DNA of 12,563 bases from Patescibacteria group bacterium (GCA_018971765.1 JAGXAA010000021.1:1-12563), one strand, 5' to 3'; positions 5,946-11,613 are shown, counted from the stretch's first letter. Translations and numbers: made by a program. Notes: generated from the letters alone by a model not told the origin.

Positions 5946-6365
5946 TTATTTAATATCGCCGGCTTTATCTTCCTTTTTTTCTTCTTTTTTTGCGATTTTT
6001 TCTTTTTTGGATTTTGCCGTCTTCGCTTCTTTAGCTTCTCTCGGCTCCAGCTCGAGAAAAACATGGCTCGTTCTTTTTCTTATGGGATAAGCCGTGCCGC
6101 GCGCGCGGGGCATTCTTCTGTAAAGAATGGCGCCGCCGTCAACCCTGAATTCCTTGATAAAAAGCGATTCTTTGTCCAAATTAAAATTATTCTTGGCGTT
6201 CGCTATAGCCGATTCAATCAAACCTTTCAGAGGCAAAGACGCCCTCTTCACCGCGAAGTCTAAAATATCCAAAGCGTTATCAACCCTCTTGCCTTTGACA
6301 AGATTGGCGATAAGTCGGACTTTTCGCGGAGACTGTCTGTAATTGTTAAGCTTGGCCGTTATCAT
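5946..6365 (-). CDS. rplV: 50S ribosomal protein L22 (uL22) with basic tail
   Basis: L22 contacts all domains of 23S rRNA, and its beta-hairpin lines the exit tunnel and the macrolide-binding constriction. The core (1-106) shows YRQSPRKVRLIANLVKGK, the SAIANAKNN segment and the hairpin VDGGAILYRRMPRARG with RKRTSHVFLEL. Residues 107-139 form an extra Lys/Glu/Ala-rich tail (AKSKKEKIAKKEEKKEDK), likely disordered and absent from the 110-aa E. coli protein. The neighbours are very close: 3 nt from rpsS and 5 nt from rpsC. Confidence 0.98.
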   Translation of the reverse strand: MITAKLNNYRQSPRKVRLIANLVKGKRVDNALDILDFAVKRASLPLKGLIESAIANAKNNFNLDKESLFIKEFRVDGGAILYRRMPRARGTAYPIRKRTSHVFLELEPREAKEAKTAKSKKEKIAKKEEKKEDKAGDIK

Positions 6366-6368
6366 AGA

Positions 6369-6710
6369 TTATTTCTTAGCTTCAACGGCGGTTTTTGCCG
6401 ACTTCGCGGCGGTGATTTCCGCTTCCTTCTTCTTTTGGTCAAGCTCCTTCTGCATCTTTCCTCCGTGTCTCAAGAATTTCTTGGTGTGGGAAAATTCGCC
6501 GAGCCGGTGACCGACCATCTCTTCGGTTACCAAAACTTCCAAATGCTGTCTGCCATTGTGAACGCCAAACGAAAATCCTATCATCTCCGGCGATATTTGG
6601 CTTCGTCTCGCCCATGTTTTAATAAGTCCAGTTTCAATGGGTCTTTTGCCTTCTATTTTCTTTAGAAGTTTTTCATCAACGAATGGACCTTTTTTGAGCG
6701 ATCGCGTCAT
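6369..6710 (-). CDS. rpsS: 30S ribosomal protein S19 (uS19) with C-terminal extension
   Basis: S19 sits in the 30S head, pairs with S13 and contacts tRNA and the 50S subunit. The core (1-84) is typical: MTRSLKKGPFVDEKLL, TWARRSQISPEMIG, the HNGRQHLEVLVTEEMVGHRLGEF stretch (quoted here in part as VTEEMVGHRLGEF) and the TKKFLRHGGK end. Residues 85-113 are an extra Lys/Ala-rich tail. It is the first gene after a 315-bp spacer with its own candidate promoter (6892-6919), so expression of rpsS onward may be partly independent of tuf-rplB. The ATG follows an A-run without a Shine-Dalgarno. Confidence 0.98.
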   Translation of the reverse strand: MTRSLKKGPFVDEKLLKKIEGKRPIETGLIKTWARRSQISPEMIGFSFGVHNGRQHLEVLVTEEMVGHRLGEFSHTKKFLRHGGKMQKELDQKKKEAEITAAKSAKTAVEAKK

Positions 6711-6731
6711 TTTTATAAAATTTTAATCCTC

Positions 6732-6860
6732 TTTAGAACTTGCACAGTCGGATGCAGTTCAAGGCGCGAGCGAGGATTGCGACCAAGCTGTATGAATAAT
6801 ACTGCGCGGAAGCAAACGAGCGAAGCAACGAAGAAATGCGCCGACTGTTCAAGTTCTAAA
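6732..6860. repeat. 129-bp element with 20-bp near-perfect terminal inverted repeats
   Basis: The left arm 6732-6751 (TTTAGAACTTGCACAGTCGG) and the right arm 6841-6860 are complementary at 19 of 20 positions. The interior is A/G-rich on the plus strand, with GGCGCGAGCGAGG and CGAGCGAAGCAACGAAG. No open reading frame of note is present. It lies 21 bp upstream of the rpsS start, so it would form a large stem in the rpsS leader. It could be a MITE/REP-type mobile repeat or a regulatory RNA structure. It shares the word GGCGCGAGC with the element at 2805-2918. I see no clear target duplication. Confidence 0.72.
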
Positions 6861-6862
6861 TT

Positions 6863-6883
6863 AAAAAAGCTTTGAGCAAGCTT
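6863..6883 (-). terminator. Weak terminator or attenuator-like hairpin
   Basis: On minus, AAGCTT-GCTCA-AAGCTT forms a 6-bp stem and is followed by TTTTAATTT. It lies just after the candidate internal promoter and before the 129-bp palindrome. With only two G-C pairs the stem is weak, so real termination is doubtful. Confidence 0.22.
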
Positions 6884-6891
6884 ATTCAAAC

Positions 6892-6919
6892 ATACTAGCA
6901 AAATACGAAACAAAGTCAA
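6892..6919 (-). promoter_or_regulatory. Candidate internal promoter for rpsS onward
   Basis: On minus, TTGACT (6919-6914) and TAGTAT (6897-6892) are 16 nt apart, and the spacer ends in TTTTGC, giving an extended -10 (TGC-TAGTAT). The -35 matches 5 of 6 and the -10 4 of 6 positions. The arrangement closely parallels the tuf promoter (TTGACT, N16 ending TTGC, TATCAT). The start would be near 6885, about 175 nt before rpsS. Confidence 0.45.
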
Positions 6920-6934
6920 ATTTACCGAAGTTTT

Positions 6935-7022
6935 TAGGTTATAGTGGCTAGTGATTAGAAAAAATAATATCTGTATTATTATTCTTCCGCTCTAGCGCCT
7001 ATAACCTAGCCACTATAACCTA
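6935..7022. repeat. Heptad palindrome, copy 2 (rplB/rpsS spacer)
   Basis: TAG starts at 6935, 6942, 6949 and 6956, and CTA at 6992, 6999, 7006, 7013 and 7020, each exactly 7 apart. A 19-bp arm (6933-6951, TTTAGGTTATAGTGGCTAG) is perfectly complementary to 7006-7024. The centre is A/T-rich (AATAATATCTGTATTATTATT) and differs from the other copies. The right arm ends 1 nt before the rplB stop codon. The remainder of the 315-bp spacer holds the internal promoter and the 129-bp element. Confidence 0.85.
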
Positions 7023-7025
7023 AAT

Positions 7026-7871
7026 TTACTCTCTCTTCTTCCCCACCTTTCTTCTGGAAACGATGAGATAATTGGAATATTTCTTTGGGTATCTTGATTT
7101 CTGGCCTTTGCCGACCGGTTTGCCCCAGCGGGTTTTGGCTCTTCTCGTGCCTCTTCCTTGCCTGCCTTCTCCTCCTCCATACGGATGATCAACGGGATTC
7201 ATAGCCGTTCCTCTCACCGTCGGTCTGATTCCGAGCCATCGGCTTCTTCCCGCCTTGCCAATATTAACTAATCTGTTTTCATCATTTGACACTTCTCCTA
7301 CTGACGCCCAACAAGTATCAAGAACTTTTCGCACCTCTGAAGACGGGAGCTTTAAGTCGGCGTATCCGGCATCCTGCGCCACCACTTCGGCGTAATTGCC
7401 GGCCGACCTGCCAAGCTTCGCCCCTCCTTTCGGCTTCAGTTCCACATTGTAGACGAATGTTCCGACGGGTATTTTCTTGAGAGGCAATCTGTTGCCGACC
7501 TTAATCTCGGCGTTTTCCGAAACGACGAAATCATCGCCGACTTTCACTGATTTCGGAAGAAGCGCGTATCTTTTTTCTCCGTCTTTATAGCAGACGAGCG
7601 AAATGAATCCCGTTCTGTTCGGATCGTATTCGATAGTCAAAACTTTCGCCGGAATATCAATCTTTTCGTATCTGAAATCTACGTCGCGATATAGCCGTTT
7701 GTGTCCGCCTCCTTTGTGGCGAGTGGTCAATCTTCCGAAGCTGTTTCTGCCGACGGAACGATTGAAGCCCCCCGTCAAAGATTTGTGCGGATTTTTGGCA
7801 GTTAGAATTTTCCTATAAGAAATAGTCGTCAAATGCCTCCTTGATTTGGTTGTCGGTCTATAGTGTTTCAT
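7026..7871 (-). CDS. rplB: 50S ribosomal protein L2 (uL2)
   Basis: L2 is one of the most conserved ribosomal proteins and is required for subunit association and peptidyl-transferase assembly. The 281-aa product shows the N-terminal MKHYRPTTKSRRH, GRNSFGRLTTRHKGGGHKR, the SH3-like core with DPNRTGFISLV and the C-terminal RPTVRGTAMNPVDHPYGGG segment. The His of this loop (His229 here, matching E. coli His229) is kept. Two residues later, where E. coli has His (HPHGGGEG), this protein has Tyr231. The tail is basic (RRKVGKKRE). It lies 13 nt after rplW and is followed by a 315-bp spacer. Confidence 0.98.
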   Translation of the reverse strand: MKHYRPTTKSRRHLTTISYRKILTAKNPHKSLTGGFNRSVGRNSFGRLTTRHKGGGHKRLYRDVDFRYEKIDIPAKVLTIEYDPNRTGFISLVCYKDGEKRYALLPKSVKVGDDFVVSENAEIKVGNRLPLKKIPVGTFVYNVELKPKGGAKLGRSAGNYAEVVAQDAGYADLKLPSSEVRKVLDTCWASVGEVSNDENRLVNIGKAGRSRWLGIRPTVRGTAMNPVDHPYGGGEGRQGRGTRRAKTRWGKPVGKGQKSRYPKKYSNYLIVSRRKVGKKRE

Positions 7872-7884
7872 AATTCATGATATG

Positions 7885-8292
7885 TTATATAAATTCAATC
7901 TTGTCCTCCTTTTTCAGATAAACGACCGCTTTCTTCACGCCGCCGCTCCAGCCCTTCTTTCCGCGCGAGAAAATTCTTTTTCGGGGAAGATGGGTCATAT
8001 TCACTCTAAGCGGAGAAACTTTATAAAGCTCCGTAACCGCTTTAGCGACTTCATTTTTAGAAGCGGATGGCTTAATTTCAAAAGTGTAAGCGTTCAATTC
8101 TTGAGACGAAATCCCGGATTTCTCGGTTATTCTCGGCTTTAAGATGACGGAACTGCTTTTTGAAAAATCGTTCGACATTTTGATTCCCCCGTCTCGCTTC
8201 GCGGCTTTTGCGGCAACGGCGGACTCTTTGGGTTTCAAGCCGTCCACTTTTGCTTTCGCTTTCGTATTCTTTTTTGTTCCTAAAATCGCCAT
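7885..8292 (-). CDS. rplW: 50S ribosomal protein L23 (uL23) with basic N-terminal extension
   Basis: L23 lies at the tunnel exit and is the main docking site for trigger factor and SRP. The L23 core begins at about residue 48 (SVILKPRITEKSG) and continues with AYTFEIKPSASKNEVAKAVTELYKVSPLRVNM and the GGVKKAVVYLKKEDKIEFI end. The first 45 residues are Lys/Ala-rich and not part of the standard fold. An in-frame ATG at Met39 would give a more conventional protein, so the true start is uncertain. I keep the ATG at 8292 because it leaves a normal 21-nt spacer to rplD and similar extensions occur in S10, L22 and S19 here. Confidence 0.95.
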   Translation of the reverse strand: MAILGTKKNTKAKAKVDGLKPKESAVAAKAAKRDGGIKMSNDFSKSSSVILKPRITEKSGISSQELNAYTFEIKPSASKNEVAKAVTELYKVSPLRVNMTHLPRKRIFSRGKKGWSGGVKKAVVYLKKEDKIEFI

Positions 8293-8313
8293 ATTTTTAT
8301 TTAAAAACTGAAA

Positions 8314-8991
8314 TTATTTTGAAGTTTTTTTCTCCAGCTTCCCCTGAATAAATTTAATCGACTCTTCCGGCTGTTCAATTATCAAATATTTGTAATTCAT
8401 GGCATCCAAGGGGTTAAGATTTCTCACATCGTCAACTTTCACATTGTTCAAATTGGAGAAACTTTTCCCCGCATTCAAATTTATTTTCCCCAAAGCGAGA
8501 TACGCGGCGTTATTTTTCTTTGACAAGATATTTTTAAATTCTTTTATTTTGGAAAACGATTTCATCGCGCCGACTGCTTCCGCCGTCTTTGGTTTCGCGA
8601 ACGATAAATTATCCACGAACAAAATCTCGCCGTCGCTCATCTTTTGGGAAAGGATCGTGTAAAGCGCTTTCGCTTTCATTTTTTTGTTTATCTTCCTATC
8701 GTAATTCTTGTCTTTGTTCGGTCCGTGAGTAACGCCGCCGCCTCGCCACAGAGGGGAACGGATTGAGCCATGCCTCGCTCGGCCGGTGCCTTTCTGCTGC
8801 CAGGGCTTCTTGCCTCCGCCTCTCACATCGCCCCTCTCTTTCACGTGAGCGACGATATTTCTCATATTTGACTGCATTGACACCACAACCTGATGGACAA
8901 GGTCGTCATTTTTGGGCAAACCAAACACGCCCTCCGGCAATTTTATTTTGCCCGCCTCCTCTCCTTTTTGATTGTATATTAATGCTTCCAT
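8314..8991 (-). CDS. rplD: 50S ribosomal protein L4 (uL4)
   Basis: L4 has a globular domain on the ribosome surface and a long loop reaching the exit tunnel beside L22. In many bacteria it also represses its own operon, but nothing here shows that. The 225-aa product carries the extended loop with RGGGKKPWQQKGTGRARHGS (57-76) and SPLWRGGGVTHGP, then KMKAKALYTILSQK and the C-terminal NLNPLDAMNYKYLIIE. The ATG at 8991 sits directly behind the heptad palindrome of the rplC/rplD spacer: the TAG closest to it begins 4 nt upstream. Confidence 0.98.
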   Translation of the reverse strand: MEALIYNQKGEEAGKIKLPEGVFGLPKNDDLVHQVVVSMQSNMRNIVAHVKERGDVRGGGKKPWQQKGTGRARHGSIRSPLWRGGGVTHGPNKDKNYDRKINKKMKAKALYTILSQKMSDGEILFVDNLSFAKPKTAEAVGAMKSFSKIKEFKNILSKKNNAAYLALGKINLNAGKSFSNLNNVKVDDVRNLNPLDAMNYKYLIIEQPEESIKFIQGKLEKKTSK

Positions 8992-8994
8992 GTT

Positions 8995-9074
8995 TAGGTT
9001 TTAGGTTTTAGGTTCTAGGGTATAGGTTTTCAGAGAATTTCCCTAAAAACTAGCGCCTAATAACCTAGAACCTA
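8995..9074. repeat. Heptad palindrome, copy 3 (rplC/rplD spacer)
   Basis: TAG starts at 8995, 9002, 9009, 9016 and 9023 (then TCA at 9030), and CTA at 9043, 9050, 9057, 9065 and 9072. All steps are 7 except one of 8. The centre AGAGAATTTCCCTAAAA (9032-9048) is identical to copy 1. On the transcript TTAGGTTCTAGG at the left pairs with CCTAGAACCTAA at the right, an almost continuous stem of about 18 bp with a second nested stem (GTTTTTAG/CTGAAAAC). The element fills the whole spacer between the rplC stop and the rplD start. Confidence 0.88.
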
Positions 9075-9076
9075 AC

Positions 9077-9694
9077 TCATCCCCTTATTTCCACCACCGT
9101 TCCGCGTCTGCCCGGAACCGCCCCTTTTAAGAGCAGGATGTTATTTTGCGGGTCAATCTGCGTCACTTTCAAGTTTTTCACTGTAACACGATTCCCGCCC
9201 ATTCGTCCAGCCATCCTCATTCCGCTCCTGATTGAAGTCCTCAGCCCTTGGCTTATGGAGCCCGGTTCTCTCTCGGAATGTTTTTGTCCGTGGCTTCTCG
9301 GTCCGCCTTTGAAACCGTGCCTTTTGACCACCCCTTGGAATCCTTTGCCTTTGCTCACGGACGAAACGGTCAGAATATCCCCGATATTAAAGACGGAAAG
9401 GTCGAATTTATCCCCGACTTTGACGCCTGCCGCGTCTTTCTCATCTTCAATTCTGTACTCTTTAAGATATCGGAAATTGCCCAGATCTTTAAGGTGGCCT
9501 TTTACGGCTTTGCTTATGTTTTTTGGCTTTTTTTCTCCGTATCCCACTTGAACGGCTTCATATCCGTCGCTTTTTTTGCTTTTCACTTGCGTGACGACTA
9601 CAGGTCCGGCATTAAGGACGGTTACGGGATTGGCGTTGCCTTTATCGTCGAAGACTTGAGCCATATTCTTTTTTATTCCAAGAATGAATTTCAT
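9077..9694 (-). CDS. rplC: 50S ribosomal protein L3 (uL3)
   Basis: L3 starts 50S assembly and sends a finger toward the peptidyl-transferase centre. The 205-aa product has the shortened N-terminus MKFILGIKKNMAQVFDDKG, the family signature around SKGKGFQGVVKRHGFKGGP (114-132), the finger HSEREPGSISQGLRTSIRSG and MAGRMGGNRVTVKNLKV, then GAVPGRRG. It lies between two heptad palindromes, one in the 97-nt spacer after rpsJ and one in the 85-nt spacer before rplD, and its TGA directly abuts copy 3. No Shine-Dalgarno precedes the ATG (upstream ACACCTAAACA). Confidence 0.98.
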   Translation of the reverse strand: MKFILGIKKNMAQVFDDKGNANPVTVLNAGPVVVTQVKSKKSDGYEAVQVGYGEKKPKNISKAVKGHLKDLGNFRYLKEYRIEDEKDAAGVKVGDKFDLSVFNIGDILTVSSVSKGKGFQGVVKRHGFKGGPRSHGQKHSEREPGSISQGLRTSIRSGMRMAGRMGGNRVTVKNLKVTQIDPQNNILLLKGAVPGRRGTVVEIRG

Positions 9695-9698
9695 TGTT

Positions 9699-9778
9699 TA
9701 GGTGTTAGGTGTTAGTTTTTAGGTTATCAGCAAGTCGTTCCATTTCCTTTCTGTCTACAACCTAGCCCCTAGAAACTA
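9699..9778. repeat. Heptad palindrome, copy 4 (rpsJ/rplC spacer)
   Basis: TAG starts at 9699, 9706, 9713 and 9720 (then TCA at 9727), and CTA at 9755, 9762, 9769 and 9776, all exactly 7 apart. The four variable bases of each heptad differ between the arms, so pairing is imperfect although the TAG/CTA positions match up. The centre (TCAGCAAGTCG...TTTCC) is different from copies 1 and 3. The element begins 4 nt upstream of the rplC ATG, as copy 3 does for rplD. Confidence 0.85.
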
Positions 9779-9791
9779 AAACCTTCTTCTG

Positions 9792-10193
9792 CTACATCAT
9801 CTTCACGTCTATCTTAACCCCCGAAGGCAGACTTAAATTTGTAAGCGCCTCAATCACTTTAGGCGAAGGATTCACAATGTCAATAAGTCTCTTATGCATC
9901 CTCATCTCAAATTGTTCTCGCGCGTTTTTGTAGACGAAGGACGCTCTGTTTACCGTGTATTTTTTTATTTCGGTCGGAAGCGGTATCGGGCCAAGCACTT
10001 TGACGTCATAGCGAAGCGCCGTGTCGACAATCTGTTTCACTGAAGAGTCGAGTATCTTGCTCTCATAGGCGCTTACCCTGATTCTAAGCTTTGAAACGGT
10101 CTCTTCCTTAACTGCGGATTTACCCTCTTTGGTTCGGCCGGAAGTTTTTCCGCTTTTTTTTATTGTTTCTTTTGCTGTCGGCATTTTATTCAT
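9792..10193 (-). CDS. rpsJ: 30S ribosomal protein S10 (uS10) with basic N-terminal extension
   Basis: S10 is a 30S-head protein and, in many bacteria, also partners NusB in antitermination. The S10 core begins at about residue 34 (SKLRIRVSAYESKILDSS) and includes GPIPLPTEIKKYTVNRA (68-84), KNAREQFEMRMHKRLIDIVNP and LPSGVKIDVKMM. The first 33 residues form a Lys/Thr/Ser-rich extension missing from the 103-aa E. coli protein. The ATG at 10193 overlaps the tuf stop by one base (TAATG), so translation is probably coupled to tuf; a second ATG three codons later is possible. Confidence 0.97.
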   Translation of the reverse strand: MNKMPTAKETIKKSGKTSGRTKEGKSAVKEETVSKLRIRVSAYESKILDSSVKQIVDTALRYDVKVLGPIPLPTEIKKYTVNRASFVYKNAREQFEMRMHKRLIDIVNPSPKVIEALTNLSLPSGVKIDVKMM

Positions 10194-11380
10194 TAAGCGA
10201 TAATCTTCGTCACAACTCCGGCGCCTACCGTCTTGCCTCCCTCTCTGATGGCAAATCTTTGCTTCTCTTCAAGGGCGACCGGAGCGACCAACTTCACTTT
10301 GAAAGTAATCGTGTCTCCCGGCATAACCATTTCCACTTTTTCCGGAAGAGTAACTTCTCCCGTCACATCAGTGGTCCTGATGTAGAATTGAGGTTTGTAT
10401 CCGTTGAAGAATGGGGTGTGTCTTCCGCCTTCTTCTTTCTTCAAGATATAAACTTCAGACTCGAATTCGGTGTGAGGAGTGATACTGCCCGGCTTAGCGA
10501 TGACTTGACCTCTGTGCACATCTTCCTTTCTCGTGCCTCGAAGAAGAATTCCTGCATTATCTCCGGCTTGTCCCTCTTGCAGAGACTTGTTGAACATTTC
10601 AATTCCGGTGACGGTAGACTTGGCTGTTGGCTTAATTCCAACGATTTCTATGTCTTCGCCGACTTTAATTACCCCTCTCTCAATTCTTCCCGTAACGACA
10701 GTGCCTCTTCCTTCAATCGAAAAAATGTCCTCAATCGGCATAATGAACGGCTTATCGATGTCTCTCTTGGGAACGGGAATGTAGCTGTCAAGAGTATCGG
10801 CAAGCTCAAGCACTTTCTTTGACCATTCGTCGTCAATTCCGGTCGCCTCAAGCGCTTTGAGGGCGGATCCTCGGATAACGGGAGCGTTTTCGTCAAATCC
10901 TTGTTTGGCAAGGAGTTCTCGAATTTCCGCTTCCACAAGGTCGATCATATCTTTATCGTCAACCATATCGCATTTGTTGAGAAAAACGATGATTTTAGGC
11001 ACGCCGACTTGTTTGGCGAGAAGCACATGTTCTCTGGTTTGAGGCATCGCGCCGTCGGTCGCGGCCACCACGAGAATCGCTCCGTCCATTTGAGCCGCGC
11101 CCGTGATCATATTTTTGATGTAATCGGCGTGGCCGGGAGCGTCGATGTGGGCATAGTGTCTTTTATCGGTTGAATACTCGTTATGAGACAGAGCAATAGT
11201 GATACCTCTCTCTCTTTCTTCCGGAGCGGAGTCGATTTCATTCACTCCTCTTAATTTGACTTCCTTGCCGGCGCGGTGCAAGACATTGAGAATTGCCGCG
11301 GTAAGCGTTGTCTTTCCATGGTCAACATGACCGATTGTGCCGACATTGACATGGGGCTTTGATCTAATAAATTCTGCCAT
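10193..11380 (-). CDS. tuf: Translation elongation factor Tu
   Basis: EF-Tu is the GTPase that brings aminoacyl-tRNA to the ribosomal A site. The 395-aa protein is complete. The G domain has G1 GHVDHGKT (17-24), switch I with RGITI (58-62), G3 DAPGHADY (80-87) with the catalytic His84, G4 NKCD (135-138) and G5 SALKA (172-176). Domains 2 and 3 show GRGTVVTGRIERG, GDNAGILLRG and the C-terminal REGGKTVGAGVVTKI. Ala81 replaces the Cys of E. coli EF-Tu, as in several other phyla. It heads the transcription unit, overlaps rpsJ by one base, and fusA, rpsG and rpsL are not in the upstream part of the window. A good promoter lies about 200 nt upstream. Confidence 0.99.
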   Translation of the reverse strand: MAEFIRSKPHVNVGTIGHVDHGKTTLTAAILNVLHRAGKEVKLRGVNEIDSAPEERERGITIALSHNEYSTDKRHYAHIDAPGHADYIKNMITGAAQMDGAILVVAATDGAMPQTREHVLLAKQVGVPKIIVFLNKCDMVDDKDMIDLVEAEIRELLAKQGFDENAPVIRGSALKALEATGIDDEWSKKVLELADTLDSYIPVPKRDIDKPFIMPIEDIFSIEGRGTVVTGRIERGVIKVGEDIEIVGIKPTAKSTVTGIEMFNKSLQEGQAGDNAGILLRGTRKEDVHRGQVIAKPGSITPHTEFESEVYILKKEEGGRHTPFFNGYKPQFYIRTTDVTGEVTLPEKVEMVMPGDTITFKVKLVAPVALEEKQRFAIREGGKTVGAGVVTKIIA

Positions 11381-11385
11381 AATAT

Positions 11386-11406
11386 TTGCGTTTTATAATT
11401 ACGCAA
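11386..11406. promoter_or_regulatory. TTGCGT/ACGCAA inverted repeat just upstream of tuf
   Basis: TTGCGT (11386-11391) and ACGCAA (11401-11406) are inverted repeats around a 9-nt A/T spacer, 5 bp upstream of the tuf ATG. The eight bases TTACGCAA at 11399-11406 recur directly at 11435-11442. The arrangement looks like a protein-binding site or a small leader hairpin. The function is unknown. Confidence 0.3.
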
Positions 11407-11462
11407 GCGGAGCGCGCGAGAACTTTTGCTCAACTTACGCAACTAAATAACTTTTTGATTAA

Positions 11463-11494
11463 GCCGAAAAATTTTTTGAAAAAAATTATCCGGC
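11463..11494 (-). repeat. A/T-rich hairpin in the tuf leader
   Basis: GCCG (11463-11466) pairs with CGGC (11491-11494), and within it AATTTTTT (11470-11477) pairs with AAAAAATT (11480-11487) across a 3/3 internal loop. It lies in the presumed 200-nt tuf leader and could be a regulatory stem or simply a bent A-tract region. Confidence 0.35.
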
Positions 11495-11537
11495 AATTTT
11501 AATAAAATTCGACTTTTTTGTTTAAAAAACTAAACAG

Positions 11538-11560
11538 GCTTGTCTAACAAACAGGCAAGC
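11538..11560 (-). repeat. Stem-loop in the early tuf leader
   Basis: GCTTGTC (11538-11544) and GGCAAGC (11554-11560) can pair across a 9-nt loop with one mismatch or wobble. On minus it starts about 20 nt after the predicted transcription start and is followed by CTGTTTAGTTTTTT, so an attenuator is conceivable. The U-run is about 8 nt from the stem, which weakens that reading. Confidence 0.3.
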
Positions 11561-11585
11561 AAGGCGCAAAAAAGCGATAACAAGA

Positions 11586-11613
11586 ATGATAGCAAATCAT
11601 TTTTTAAAGTCAA
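11586..11613 (-). promoter_or_regulatory. Probable promoter of the tuf-S10 operon
   Basis: On minus, TTGACT (11613-11608) is followed after 16 nt by TATCAT (11591-11586), each 5 of 6 to consensus. The spacer ends in TTGC, giving an extended -10 (TGC-TATCAT). Transcription would begin near 11579, leaving a leader of about 200 nt before tuf. The intergenic region 11381-11760 has no gene that I can see. It holds this promoter, the leader stems and the recombinase promoter. Confidence 0.65.

Noticed and set aside
8992..9076. Heptad repeats as telomere-like or CRISPR repeats
   Set aside because: The units are 7 nt with variable bases and inverted arms, not direct repeats of 24-40 nt with unique spacers, and they lie between genes in a chromosomal operon and not at an end.
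9138..9715. Long plus-strand ORFs opposite rplC
   Set aside because: They are antisense shadows of the L3 coding frame, with low-complexity composition and no family resemblance.
10163..10822. 219-codon plus-strand ORF opposite tuf and rpsJ
   Set aside because: It lies entirely opposite well-conserved EF-Tu and S10 sequence, so it is a shadow frame.
10193..11380. Ala81 in EF-Tu DAPGHADY as an unusual substitution
   Set aside because: DAPGHADY occurs in EF-Tu of several bacterial phyla, for example Actinobacteria, so it is not noteworthy.
11394..11399. TATAAT just upstream of tuf as a -10 box
   Set aside because: On the plus strand it points away from tuf; the minus-strand TATAAA at 11392-11397 has no -35 at a suitable distance (CTCGCG at 17 nt).
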